This document shows, piece after piece, positions 1 through 9,670 of a DNA stretch of 64,000 nt; the stretch's first letter is position 1; every line of letters begins with the position of its first letter. The notes beneath the pieces were generated by a model. That model was given only the letters and a program-made list of their open reading frames with translations. It was not told the origin of the DNA and made no database searches. The position numbers were made by a program, and so were the translations under genes. The stretch is from Deinococcus humi (GTDB lineage Bacteria > Deinococcota > Deinococci > Deinococcales > Deinococcaceae): assembly GCF_014201875.1 (NCBI RefSeq), contig NZ_JACHFL010000001.1, positions 620,001 to 684,000 on the forward strand, in the 5' to 3' direction.

Positions 1-2
1 AC

Positions 3-1115
3 CACCCCGCGATGGATCTGGTGATCATTCGCGAGAACGAGGAAGACCTGTACGCGGGCATCGAGCACCGCCAGACCCGCGAGGTGATGCAGTGCCTAAA
101 GCTGATCACCCGCCCCGGCTGCGAGAAGATCGTGCGCTACGCTTTCGAATACGCCCGCGCTAATGGTCGTAAGAAAGTCACGGCCTTGAGCAAGGACAAC
201 ATCATGAAGATGTGCGACGGGCTCTTTCACACCGTCTTCGACGAGATCAGCGCCGAGTACCCGGACATTCAGGCCGAGCATCAGATCATCGACATCGGCA
301 CGGCGCGGGTGGCGGCCAGACCGGAAGGGTATGACGTGATCGTGACCCTCAACCTGTACGGCGACATCCTCTCAGACGTGGCGGCGGAGGTGGCCGGTTC
401 GGTGGGACTGGCGGGCAGCGCGAATATCGGTGACAGTTTCGCCATGTTCGAGGCCATCCACGGTTCGGCCCCCGATCTGGCCGGGCAGGACGCGGCCAAC
501 CCCGGCGGTCTGATCTCGGCGGCGGCGCTGATGCTGGGGCATCTGGGCCAGCACGAGGTGGCCGCCAGCATTCAGAACGCCCTGCTGTGTGCGCTGGAGG
601 ACGGGATGCATACCAGGGATGTCGCCGGGCCCCACACGAAAGAGGTGCTGGGGACGCAGGCTTTTGCCGATGCCATCATCGAGCGGCTGGGACGCGTGCC
701 GCAACACCTTCCGGCCGTTACCGCCGACTCGGGGGCCAGGAAAATGCCTGTCCGGCAGCCCGCGGAGCCCGCCCACATCGACAAGCAGCTTGTCGGGACT
801 GATGTCTTCTTCGAATGGACGGATGCTGGACGTGACCCTGAAGTGCTGGCCGCCATCCTGCAGGAGGCGCAGCTTGACGGCGTGCCGCTGCGGATGATCA
901 CCAACCGGGGGGTCAAGGTCTGGCCGGACGGTCTGCCCGAGACCTTTAAATCCGATCACTGGCGCTGCCGCTTCCAGTCGGAGACGCCTGTCACCCACCG
1001 TGATCTGCTGGCCCTGTTGGTCCGCGTCCACGACAAGGGACTGGATTTCATCAAGACCGAACACCTCTACACCTTCGACGGCGTGCCGGGGTATTCGCTG
1101 GGCCAGGGCCAGTAA
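3..1115 (+). CDS. icd: NADP-type isocitrate dehydrogenase, 3' part (partial)
   Basis: Isocitrate dehydrogenase catalyses oxidative decarboxylation of isocitrate to 2-oxoglutarate in the TCA cycle. The reading frame is already open at the window edge (codons for His-Pro-Ala precede the first ATG at 12), so the N-terminal part lies upstream. Visible are the conserved segment VIRENEEDLYAGIEH, the active-site Lys/Asp region (LSKDNIMK) and the isopropylmalate/isocitrate dehydrogenase signature NLYGDILSD. After the catalytic domain ends near residue 235 of the visible part, about 125 further residues follow. A C-terminal extension of this kind is known from the Thermus thermophilus enzyme and absent from the E. 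coli one. The gene converges on trpD, whose end is 25 bp away. Confidence 0.93.
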   Translation, partial: HPAMDLVIIRENEEDLYAGIEHRQTREVMQCLKLITRPGCEKIVRYAFEYARANGRKKVTALSKDNIMKMCDGLFHTVFDEISAEYPDIQAEHQIIDIGTARVAARPEGYDVIVTLNLYGDILSDVAAEVAGSVGLAGSANIGDSFAMFEAIHGSAPDLAGQDAANPGGLISAAALMLGHLGQHEVAASIQNALLCALEDGMHTRDVAGPHTKEVLGTQAFADAIIERLGRVPQHLPAVTADSGARKMPVRQPAEPAHIDKQLVGTDVFFEWTDAGRDPEVLAAILQEAQLDGVPLRMITNRGVKVWPDGLPETFKSDHWRCRFQSETPVTHRDLLALLVRVHDKGLDFIKTEHLYTFDGVPGYSLGQGQ

Positions 1116-1140
1116 GGAGAGGCAGACCCGGCCTCATTCT

Positions 1141-2142
1141 CTACCGCGTCAGCGCCGCGTACCTCTGCAACACGTCCCAGCCCAGGCCCGCCATCATGAC
1201 CTCGCGGGCCTGGGCCACGCCCGCTGCGATGCTGTCCACACGCCCCGCTGTCCGCAGCGCCGCCCCCGCGTTGAGGGCCACGATGTCGCGCTGGGCCTCG
1301 GTTCCGCCGCCCGTCAGCAGGGCCCGGGTGATCCCGGCGTTCTCGGCAGGAGTACCCCCCACCAGCGACTCGCGCGGATGCACATTCACGCCCACTTCCT
1401 CGGGATGCACCTGACGGTCAATAATCTCGCCGTCGCGCAGACCTGAGACGGTATTGACGCCGCAGACGGTAAATTCATCCAGACCGTCGCCGTAAACGAC
1501 GGTGGCCCCCTTCGCCCCCAGCAATCGCAGCACCTCGGCCAGCGTCCGCGTCAGCTCCGGCTTGAAGACGCCCACCACCAGGTGCGTGGCCCCCGCCGGA
1601 TTACTCAGTGGCCCCAGGATGTTAAAGACCGTGCGGGCGGCCAGATCCGAGCGGACCGGCGCGGCGTGGCGCAGGGCCGGATGGTAATTCCGGGCAAACA
1701 TGAAGCCCACGCCCAGTGTGTTCACGGCCTCCTCGATGGCTTCCGGGGGAGCGTCCAGGTTCACGCCCAGCGCCTCCAGCACGTCCGCACTGCCGGCACG
1801 GCTGCTGGCGGCGCGGTTGCCGTGCTTGGCGACGGGAACGCCCGCTCCGGCCACCACAAACGCCGTCGTGGTGCTGATGTTGAAGGTATGCGCCCCATCG
1901 CCCCCGGTGCCGACCACGTCCAGGAGAACCTCACGCGGACGGACGTTGACGCGCACCGCATTCTCGCGCATGGCCTGGGCAAATCCGGCGATCTCGTCGG
2001 GCGTCTCGCCACGCACGCGCAGGGCCGCCAGCGCCGCTGCCATCCGCACGCCGCTCATTTCCCCGGCCATCACCTCACGCATGAAGGCCGCCGCCTCCGA
2101 CTGGGACAGGACTTCGCCGTTCATTAGGCGAGCATGGATCAT
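1141..2142 (-). CDS. trpD: Anthranilate phosphoribosyltransferase
   Basis: TrpD transfers phosphoribose from PRPP to anthranilate, the second step of tryptophan synthesis. The 333-residue length is normal for the family. The PRPP-binding glycine loop GTGGDGAHTFNIST and the following KHGNRAASS segment are intact, as is the DxxDE-like metal region (GDGLDEF). The ATG overlaps the trpG stop codon by four bases (ATGA), which implies translational coupling. This is the last gene of the trpE-trpG-trpD operon controlled by the attenuator upstream of trpE; trpC, trpF, trpB and trpA are not in the window. Confidence 0.96.
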   Translation of the reverse strand: MIHARLMNGEVLSQSEAAAFMREVMAGEMSGVRMAAALAALRVRGETPDEIAGFAQAMRENAVRVNVRPREVLLDVVGTGGDGAHTFNISTTTAFVVAGAGVPVAKHGNRAASSRAGSADVLEALGVNLDAPPEAIEEAVNTLGVGFMFARNYHPALRHAAPVRSDLAARTVFNILGPLSNPAGATHLVVGVFKPELTRTLAEVLRLLGAKGATVVYGDGLDEFTVCGVNTVSGLRDGEIIDRQVHPEEVGVNVHPRESLVGGTPAENAGITRALLTGGGTEAQRDIVALNAGAALRTAGRVDSIAAGVAQAREVMMAGLGWDVLQRYAALTR

Positions 2143-2765
2143 GCCCCCACCGCCCCGGCCTGGGCCGCCCGGTGCCGCTCCACCTCAGTCAGGAAATTGC
2201 GGATCATGGTCTTGCCGTCCTCGGTGGCAATGCTTTCGGGGTGGAATTGCACCCCGAAGACCGGATGGTCGCGGTGACGCAGGGCCATCAGGGCGCGGTA
2301 CTCGCCCCCCGGCGTCTGATCGGTGGTCCAGGCGGTCGCCAGCAGCTCTGGCGGCAGGTCCTCCACGATCAGGCTGTGGTAGCGGGTCACGCTGGCGTCG
2401 CCCTCGATTCCGGCGAACAGGTTCTGGCCGTCGTGCGCCACCTTGCTGGTCTTGCCGTGCACTGGAATCGGGGCGCGTTTGACGGTGGCCCCAAATGCCT
2501 CCCCAATACTCTGGTGGCCCAGGCACACGCCCAACAGCGGGTATTTCGGCGCAAAAGCCTGAATGACTTCCACACTCATTCCGGCTTCCAGCGGCGTGCA
2601 GGGGCCAGGGGAAACCACGATGGCGTCTGGATTCAAGGTCTCCACATCCTCAAGGGTGAAAGCGTCGTTGCGCCACACGGTCATTTCGCAGCCCAGTTCA
2701 CCGAAGTACTGAACGAGGTTGTAAGTGAAGGAGTCGTAGTTGTCAACTAAAAGGATATGGGTCAT
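2139..2765 (-). CDS. trpG: Anthranilate synthase component II (glutamine amidotransferase)
   Basis: This class I glutamine amidotransferase releases ammonia from glutamine and passes it to TrpE. The nucleophile elbow GVCLGHQ carries the catalytic Cys, and FHPES near residue 175 carries the catalytic His followed by Glu. The 208 residues match a stand-alone TrpG rather than a TrpGD fusion or the bifunctional PabA form, though sharing with p-aminobenzoate synthase cannot be excluded. It follows trpE after a 103-bp gap and overlaps trpD by four bases. Confidence 0.95.
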   Translation of the reverse strand: MTHILLVDNYDSFTYNLVQYFGELGCEMTVWRNDAFTLEDVETLNPDAIVVSPGPCTPLEAGMSVEVIQAFAPKYPLLGVCLGHQSIGEAFGATVKRAPIPVHGKTSKVAHDGQNLFAGIEGDASVTRYHSLIVEDLPPELLATAWTTDQTPGGEYRALMALRHRDHPVFGVQFHPESIATEDGKTMIRNFLTEVERHRAAQAGAVGA

Positions 2766-2868
2766 TGCTGATCTCCAAGCGCATCAATGGCAGGACTTGC
2801 CTGAGTGGTGAGGTGACGCTGTGGCCGGTTGGAGGCGGGCATGGCTCCAATCTGGCTCCTACGCCCCG

Positions 2869-4308
<1,440 letters not shown>

Positions 4309-4335
4309 GAAACTCCTCTTCCACGGTGAAGGGCC

Positions 4336-4374
4336 AAAAAAAGGCGCCCGGCGGTCTTTAAACCACCTGGGCGC
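4336..4374 (-). terminator. trp attenuator terminator
   Basis: The stem pairs GCGCCC plus GGUGGU with ACCGCC plus GGGCGC around the loop UUAAAG, with one bulged A and one G-U pair. It is followed by a run of seven U residues (4336-4342). It lies between trpL and trpE. Confidence 0.92.
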
Positions 4375-4405
4375 GTCGGATACGGCAAAAAAGGACAGCG
4401 GCGCG

Positions 4406-4453
4406 TTAGACCCAGGTGAAACTGGGCCACCACCACGCGCGGCGAACGGTCAT
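4406..4453 (-). CDS. trpL: trp operon leader peptide
   Basis: A 15-codon ORF reads MTVRRAWWWPSFTWV followed by TAA. Three consecutive Trp codons and a fourth near the end are far beyond chance and make this the sensor peptide of a transcription attenuator for trpEGD. Ribosome stalling at the Trp codons should free the following RNA segment to form the antiterminator. No Shine-Dalgarno is present; instead a TATGCT -10 hexamer ends seven bases before the ATG, so the leader mRNA is probably leaderless and translated from its 5' end. Confidence 0.93.
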   Translation of the reverse strand: MTVRRAWWWPSFTWV

Positions 4454-4460
4454 GGACCAG

Positions 4461-4466
4461 AGCATA
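4461..4466 (-). promoter_or_regulatory. -10 element of trpL/trpE promoter
   Basis: TATGCT ends seven bases before the trpL ATG, so transcription should begin at or next to that codon. No convincing -35 hexamer was seen. Confidence 0.75.
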
Positions 4467-4561
4467 GCGCGGCGGGGAGCGGCGGGGAAGATGGCGTGAC
4501 CTGGACGGCCGTCCGCCCGCCCCCAGGGACGCCCGCCCCCTCCCCTTTTTTCCACAACCGC

Positions 4562-4567
4562 TAGACT
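4562..4567 (+). promoter_or_regulatory. -10 element of ccdA
   Basis: TAGACT is followed by six bases and the ccdA ATG; no Shine-Dalgarno is present, so the hexamer decides the start. Confidence 0.7.
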
Positions 4568-4573
4568 CATCCC

Positions 4574-5257
4574 ATGACCCTACCCGCCGGTTCCCCGACG
4601 CTCACCGTGGCGTTCCTGGCGGGGCTGATCTCGTTTCTCAGCCCCTGCGTGCTGCCGCTGGTGCCCAGTTACCTGGGCGTGATCGGCGGGGCCCGCGCGC
4701 CTCTGATGCGGGCGCTGGGCTTCATCGCAGGCTTCGGGCTGGTGTTCATCGCGCTGGGGGCCACCGCCAGCAGCCTGGGCGCGCTGATCGCGCCCCACAA
4801 GTACCTGCTGGGCCAGATCGCGGCAGTGCTGATCACCTTCTTCGGACTGGTGATGCTGGGTGTGATCCGTCTGCCCTTCTTAATGCGCGACACCCGCGCC
4901 CTGGCGGATGCCGGGGGCTACGGTCCCGTCGCGCTGGGCGCGGCCTTCGCCTTCGGCTGGAGCCCCTGCCTGGGGCCAGCGCTGGGCAGCATCCTGGGGC
5001 TGGCCGCCAGCAGCGCCAGCCTGGGCGCGGGCGTGACCCTATTGGGGGCCTACACGCTGGGACTGGCCGTCCCGTTCCTGCTGGCCGCGCTGCTGTGGAA
5101 CCGCTTGAACCTGCGCCGCCTGAACCGTTACGCAGGCATCTTCGAGAAGGTGGGCGGCGGCATTCTGGTGCTGGTGGGCGTGCTGATGCTGACTGGACAG
5201 TTCACCCGCCTGGCCACCTTCTTTTACGAGGTGATGCCCGCGTGGCTGAGGGTGTAA
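4574..5257 (+). CDS. ccdA: Cytochrome c biogenesis protein CcdA (thiol-disulfide transmembrane transporter)
   Basis: CcdA carries reducing equivalents across the membrane to keep apocytochrome c cysteines reduced for haem attachment. The 227-residue protein is almost wholly hydrophobic, with about six transmembrane segments. The two redox cysteines sit in the expected places: LSPCVLPLVPSYLG in the first helix and GWSPCLGPALG in the fourth. It is a short CcdA without the periplasmic domains of DsbD. It overlaps the start of the downstream ccmA-type gene, so cytochrome maturation functions are grouped here. Confidence 0.92.
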   Translation: MTLPAGSPTLTVAFLAGLISFLSPCVLPLVPSYLGVIGGARAPLMRALGFIAGFGLVFIALGATASSLGALIAPHKYLLGQIAAVLITFFGLVMLGVIRLPFLMRDTRALADAGGYGPVALGAAFAFGWSPCLGPALGSILGLAASSASLGAGVTLLGAYTLGLAVPFLLAALLWNRLNLRRLNRYAGIFEKVGGGILVLVGVLMLTGQFTRLATFFYEVMPAWLRV

Positions 5258-5922
5258 GTGGGCGAGTGGAAGACCAGCTCCCACCCCTAGTCTCCCCCGC
5301 CCTGCAACTGCGCGATCTGTGGTTGAGGCTGGGGCGAGAGGTCATCCTGCGCGGCGTGAATCTGGATGTGATGGTGGGCGAGGGCGTCACGCTGCTGGGC
5401 GAGAACGGGGCGGGCAAGACCACGCTGCTGCGCCTGCTGGCCTCCGGACTGCGGCCCACGCGCGGCGAGGGACGGGTGATGGGCTTTGACCTGCGCGACT
5501 CACGGGCAGTGCGCGATCACATTCACCTGATGCCGGTGGACGCCGGCCTATACCCGGACCTCAGTTGCGCTGAGAATCTGGACTTTGCACTGAAGATGCA
5601 CGGCCAGACCGGTGACGTGGCGGCGGCGCTGCGGCGCGTGACCCTGGAGGCCGCCGCCAACCGCCGCGTGCGCTTTCTGTCGGCGGGAATGAGGAAACGG
5701 CTGGCCCTGGCCCGCGCCCACCTGCTGGCCCGCCCGCTCACGCTGGTGGACGAACCGTTCGCCAATCTAGATACGGCAGGACGGGGGCTGGTGCTGGAGT
5801 TGCTGGGCGAACTGCGCGCTGGAGGCGTGACGCTGTTGATCGCCGCCCACGAACCGGAACTGGCGCGGCAGGTGGCCCCACGGGCGCTGCGGCTGGCCGC
5901 CGGGGTGCTACATGAGACCTAG
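5242..5922 (+). CDS. ccmA: Haem ABC exporter, ATP-binding protein CcmA
   Basis: CcmA is the ATPase of the CcmABCD complex that releases haem-loaded CcmE during cytochrome c maturation. Walker A is GENGAGKTT, the signature is LSAGMRKRLALAR (a variant of LSGGQ), Walker B is LTLVDEP and the switch His is in AAHEPE. The chosen start is GTG at 5242, seven bases after the Shine-Dalgarno GAGGTGA and overlapping ccdA by 16 bp; GTG at 5266 is the alternative. The longest open frame begins well inside ccdA and its N-terminal part is not coding in this frame. About 226 residues is typical. Confidence 0.88.
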   Translation: MAEGVSGRVEDQLPPLVSPALQLRDLWLRLGREVILRGVNLDVMVGEGVTLLGENGAGKTTLLRLLASGLRPTRGEGRVMGFDLRDSRAVRDHIHLMPVDAGLYPDLSCAENLDFALKMHGQTGDVAAALRRVTLEAAANRRVRFLSAGMRKRLALARAHLLARPLTLVDEPFANLDTAGRGLVLELLGELRAGGVTLLIAAHEPELARQVAPRALRLAAGVLHET

Positions 5923-6000
5923 GGCAAGGAGACGCCCCCATCAGCACGCCATCCCCGCGAATGGTCGGCCAGTGCTTCCCCCCTCTCCTCAGGACCGCCC

Positions 6001-6711
<711 letters not shown>

Positions 6712-6770
6712 CGTCGCCCTTCCGTCTGTGCTCGCCCCCATACGCGCCCTTCCAGACCACGTCACCGTAT

Positions 6771-6798
6771 TTGACACGCTCCATCATTCTGCTATCAT
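6771..6798 (+). promoter_or_regulatory. Promoter of the zinc-ribbon gene
   Basis: A consensus -35 TTGACA (6771-6776), a 16-bp spacer and -10 TATCAT (6793-6798) end six bases before the ATG at 6805. It is the best -35/-10 pair upstream of an annotated gene in the window and predicts a leaderless mRNA. Confidence 0.8.
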
Positions 6799-6804
6799 CA
6801 GAAT

Positions 6805-7011
6805 ATGAAGCGTCCATTACGCAATGAAGCCGATCCGTATCCGGCCAGCGGACGCGGATACGTTCACGTCTGCCCGGACTGCGCGCTGCCCCTGACCCTG
6901 CACGATCTGCGTGACGGCGATCAGGCGTACTGGTGCCACACGTGCGGCAAGGGCCACCGCGCGGGCGATCCGCCCCTTGAAGCCCTCAGACTCCTGCCCC
7001 AGGCGGGGTAA
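6805..7011 (+). CDS. Small zinc-ribbon protein, function unknown
   Basis: The 68-residue protein has two CxxC pairs (CPDC near residue 23 and CHTC near residue 44) about 20 residues apart, the layout of a one-zinc ribbon. Between them are a short acidic segment and an aromatic YWC. No catalytic domain accompanies it, so a nucleic-acid-binding or adaptor role is possible but unproven. It has its own consensus promoter and precedes a short-chain dehydrogenase-like gene and nrdR, another zinc-ribbon protein; whether the three form one transcript is unclear because the second gene also has a -10 element. Confidence 0.75.
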   Translation: MKRPLRNEADPYPASGRGYVHVCPDCALPLTLHDLRDGDQAYWCHTCGKGHRAGDPPLEALRLLPQAG

Positions 7012-7030
7012 ACGTTGGGGACGGGGACGC

Positions 7031-7036
7031 TATGCT
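7031..7036 (+). promoter_or_regulatory. -10 element of the dehydrogenase-like gene
   Basis: TATGCT lies seven bases before ATG 7044. An ATG at 7032 in the same frame falls inside this hexamer and is therefore unlikely to be the start. Confidence 0.65.
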
Positions 7037-7043
7037 GGGCCAC

Positions 7044-7781
7044 ATGACGGACCCCACCACTTCCCGCGACCACGCCGGGGCTCCCTATCAGGAGGTGCTG
7101 GCCGGGCAGGTGATCGCCGTGACCGGGGCCGATACGGGCTACGGCAAGACGCTCAGCACCGCCCTGGCACAGCTCGGGGCCAGCGTGGTCCTGATCGGCA
7201 ACAACAGCGAGACGCTTGCGGCGCAGGCCAGCGCCCTGGAACATTCCGGCGGTCACGCCATTCCCATCAAGGCCGACGTGAGCGTGCCGCTGGACTGGCT
7301 GAGCGCCCAGACCCGCATCCTGGAAATCTTTGGGGCCCTGCACGGCATCGTTCACCTGGCCGACAAGCGCACGCACGCCAGTTTCACGCTGCTCAGCGAG
7401 AACGAGTGGATGGAACTGTTCAACAGCAACGTCAAGAGCAGCGTCGCCATCGCGCAGATCCTGGGCCGCCGCCTGCCCGGCACCTGGCTGACCATCATCG
7501 GCCCGCACGGCGACGAGCCCGGCCTCCAGGCCCATCCGCAGCGCGGCGCGATTCGTGGTCTGGTGGAAGCAGCCGCGCGCGAGGACCTCCGGCTGAACAT
7601 GCTGCTGCCCTCTCGCGCCAGCAGCGGCGACGAGGCCCTGGACCGTCCGCTGGCCGACGCGGTGCTGGCCCTGGCCGCCCCCCGCATGCGCCACCTGCGC
7701 GGCAATGTGATGGACGTGCCGCTGCCCGCCGCCCCCAAAGTCCGGCTGCCCGAAGTGACGAACGTTCTGAACACGCTGTGA
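7044..7781 (+). CDS. Short-chain dehydrogenase/reductase family protein lacking the catalytic Tyr-Lys
   Basis: The 245-residue protein has a Rossmann fold with a recognisable dinucleotide loop, TGADTGYGKT at residues about 29-38, and the family Asn in FNSNVKSS. The region where the YxxxK motif should be (HPQRGAIRGLVEAAARED) has neither the Tyr nor a Lys, and the preceding catalytic Ser is replaced by IIGP. The protein may therefore bind a nucleotide without acting as a normal dehydrogenase. It sits 13 bp upstream of nrdR. Start chosen from the -10 spacing. Confidence 0.8.
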   Translation: MTDPTTSRDHAGAPYQEVLAGQVIAVTGADTGYGKTLSTALAQLGASVVLIGNNSETLAAQASALEHSGGHAIPIKADVSVPLDWLSAQTRILEIFGALHGIVHLADKRTHASFTLLSENEWMELFNSNVKSSVAIAQILGRRLPGTWLTIIGPHGDEPGLQAHPQRGAIRGLVEAAAREDLRLNMLLPSRASSGDEALDRPLADAVLALAAPRMRHLRGNVMDVPLPAAPKVRLPEVTNVLNTL

Positions 7782-7794
7782 TGGACTGCCGGAA

Positions 7795-8247
7795 ATGAAA
7801 TGCCCCTACTGCTCGGCCCCCGATTCCAAGGTGGTCAATTCGCGCCCCAGCGACGACGGGGCCAGCATTCGCCGCCGCCGCGAGTGCCTGAACTGCGCCC
7901 GGAGGTTCACCACCTACGAGCGCGCGCAGCTGGAGCCGCTGATGGTGGTCAAGCGCAGCGGCCCGCGCGAGGCTTTTAACCCCGACAAGTTGCTGCGCGG
8001 CCTGTCGCTGGCCACCGAGAAACGTCCTGTCGAACCCGAGGCCCTGCGCGCTTTCGCCTACGGCTTTGAGGACGAGGTGGGGGCCGCCGAGATCGCCAGT
8101 GAGGAAATCGGTAAGCGCGCCATGACCTTTCTGCGCCCACTGGACGACGTGGCCTACATCCGTTTTGCCAGCGTTTATCGTGACTTTGACAGCCTGGAAC
8201 GCTTTATCGAGGAAATCCGGGGGCTAAAAAACAAGGATGAGGGCTGA
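7795..8247 (+). CDS. nrdR: Transcriptional repressor NrdR
   Basis: NrdR represses ribonucleotide reductase genes when its ATP-cone binds ATP/dATP. The 150-residue protein has the N-terminal zinc ribbon (CPYC at 3-6 and CLNC at 31-34), the SRPSDDGASIRRRREC DNA-binding stretch, and the ATP-cone at about 48-138 starting with VVKRSGPREAFNPDKL. Length and motifs are canonical. No ribonucleotide reductase gene is nearby, so its targets are elsewhere. Confidence 0.95.
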   Translation: MKCPYCSAPDSKVVNSRPSDDGASIRRRRECLNCARRFTTYERAQLEPLMVVKRSGPREAFNPDKLLRGLSLATEKRPVEPEALRAFAYGFEDEVGAAEIASEEIGKRAMTFLRPLDDVAYIRFASVYRDFDSLERFIEEIRGLKNKDEG

Positions 8248-8280
8248 GTCGCTCCAGCGAGCCGATTTGCTCAGGCCATA

Positions 8281-8302
8281 AAAAATCCGCCCTCTCGGAC
8301 GG
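8281..8302 (-). terminator. Hairpin plus U-tract on the minus strand
   Basis: On the minus strand CCGUCC-GAGA-GGGCGG is followed by AUUUUUU, the form of an intrinsic terminator. No minus-strand gene ends here. It lies only a few bases downstream of the predicted start of the consensus promoter at 8313-8341. Confidence 0.55.
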
Positions 8303-8669
8303 TGATGGAGCAAATATAGCGTGAAATGCACGGGCTGTCAAACTTATACATCGCCCCAGAATCCGTGCGCTGGGAGAGCATCCGCGAGACCCTCAAAAGG
8401 ACTTGCTGACCTCTTCGCTCGGTAGAAGGTATGCAAGTCAAGAGTCCGGCTGTCCAGAATGTCTTGCATAAAAGGATGCTCACGCCGTTCCTCAGGCCGC
8501 GCACCAGACCAACGGGCTCGCCCGCTTCACTGCGGGCCGTCCAGTTCACGGACGGGTAGGCAGAGGAGTTCATCTGGTGTGGGCACTTCATCGGCAGTCA
8601 GGCAAAACGTCATGTGGGGCGTCGTGCTGCCTCGTCTCGACCAGGGCATTGCAAAAGCCAGTCCATAAC
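8303..8669. other. Gene-poor interval between nrdR and livM
   Basis: No convincing gene was found here. A 106-codon minus-strand frame (8271-8591) runs through the hairpin at 8281-8302 and has an atypical residue composition. Visible are the promoter at 8313-8341 and an inverted repeat TATGCAAG / CTTGCATA at 8430-8437 and 8463-8470. The stretch may be a decayed gene; nothing identifies it. Confidence 0.4.
8313..8341 (-). promoter_or_regulatory. Near-consensus promoter with no gene behind it
   Basis: On the minus strand TTGACA (8336-8341), a 17-bp spacer and TATATT (8313-8318) form a nearly perfect housekeeping promoter. Transcription would start near 8306, run directly into the hairpin at 8281-8302 and continue antisense to the end of nrdR. 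Confidence 0.6.
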
Positions 8670-8694
8670 AAAAGCCCCCGCACACGGCGAGGGC
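8670..8694 (-). terminator. Terminator of the branched-chain amino acid ABC operon
   Basis: The RNA GCCCUCGC-CGUGU-GCGGGGGC forms an 8-bp stem followed by UUUU, 19 bp after the livM stop codon. Confidence 0.8.
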
Positions 8695-8713
8695 AAAACA
8701 GACAAGAGCGGCT

Positions 8714-9670
8714 TTAGCGGCGGCGCAGCCACCCCTGAACCGTGCCGACCACCCCGGCGCGGAAGAAGAGCACCACCACGACAAACACCAGCCCAGTCAC
8801 GATGCCCACCGGCAGATCCGAAGTGGTCAGGCGGTCCCGCAGCAGCAACACCAGGCCCGCGCCCACCGCCGGGCCGAACAGCGTGGTGGTCCCGCCCAGC
8901 AGGGTCATCATCACGACCTCGCCGCTGGTAGTCCATTTGGTCACGTCCAGGCTGACCACGCCGTGGCCGAAGGTGTACATGCTGCCCGCCAGCCCGGCCA
9001 GCCCGGCGCTGATCAGAAAGGCGGTGAACTTGAAGCGCACCGGGTTGTAACCGATGCTCTGGGCGCGCACCTCATTGTCGCGCACCGCCTGCTGCGCCTG
9101 ACCGAAAGGGCTGCGCACTGTGCGGTAGGCGATGTAGAACCCCAGCGCGAACACCGCCAGACAGAAGTAGTAGCGCGTGACGCTGTCGCTGAAATCCAGG
9201 CCGAACAGGCTGGGACGCTCGAAGCCCTGGAGGCCGTTCTCGCCGCCTGTCACGTCGGTCCATTGCAGCGCCACGAAATAGACCATCTGCGCGAAGGCCA
9301 GTGTGATCATGCTGAAGTAGATTCCGGCGCTGCGGACACTCAGGTACGCAATGGGCACGGCCAGCAGCAACGCGCTGAGGGTCCCTCCCAGCATGGCGAC
9401 CGGTACGCTCTGACCGTTGGACAGCAGGAAGGCCGTGACGTAGGCACTGCTGCCCCAGAAAGCGGCGTGACCAAAGGACAGCAGGCCCGAGAAACCGAAC
9501 AGCAGATCGAAGGCCACCGCGAACAGCCCCCAGGCCAGAATATCCAGCGCGAGCACCGGGTAGATCAGCCGGGGCAGAATCAGCAGCAGCAACCCCAGCC
9601 CAATCAGCCACGCGGCACGGACGGTGCGGGCGCGGTCGTTGTGGGCGGCGGTGCGGGGCAGGGCGGTCAC
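8714..9670 (-). CDS. livM: Branched-chain amino acid ABC transporter permease LivM
   Basis: This is the second membrane subunit of a high-affinity branched-chain amino acid type importer. The 318-residue protein begins with a hydrophobic hairpin and has the LivM-type motifs SFGHAAFWGSSAYV and VRDNEVRAQSIGYN. The latter is the cytoplasmic coupling loop that contacts the ATPases. The start is GTG at 9670, whose GTGA overlaps the livH stop; the upstream extension of the open frame lies inside livH and is not coding in this frame. It is the last gene of the operon. Confidence 0.92.
   Translation of the reverse strand: MTALPRTAAHNDRARTVRAAWLIGLGLLLLILPRLIYPVLALDILAWGLFAVAFDLLFGFSGLLSFGHAAFWGSSAYVTAFLLSNGQSVPVAMLGGTLSALLLAVPIAYLSVRSAGIYFSMITLAFAQMVYFVALQWTDVTGGENGLQGFERPSLFGLDFSDSVTRYYFCLAVFALGFYIAYRTVRSPFGQAQQAVRDNEVRAQSIGYNPVRFKFTAFLISAGLAGLAGSMYTFGHGVVSLDVTKWTTSGEVVMMTLLGGTTTLFGPAVGAGLVLLLRDRLTTSDLPVGIVTGLVFVVVVLFFRAGVVGTVQGWLRRR

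Larger units (their letters stand above)
4336..4453 (-). promoter_or_regulatory. trp transcription attenuator (alternative RNA structures)
   Basis: Four mutually exclusive segments are visible on the minus strand. Segment 1 (complement of 4422-4426) can pair with segment 2 (4411-4418) through CCCAG/CUGGG. Segment 2, CACCUGGG, is perfectly complementary over 8 nt to segment 3 (4364-4371, CCCAGGUG), giving the antiterminator. Segment 3 with segment 4 (4344-4356) forms the terminator. Segments 1 and 2 lie inside the leader peptide, as classical tryptophan attenuation requires. Confidence 0.9.

Noticed and set aside
8271..8591. 106-codon minus-strand ORF
   Set aside because: Reads through a terminator-like hairpin and the promoter at 8313-8341, has no start signal, and its Ser/Arg/Cys-rich composition is unlike neighbouring proteins.
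8459..8668. 69-codon plus-strand ORF considered as a transposase remnant
   Set aside because: No transposase motif, inverted terminal repeats or target duplication could be seen.
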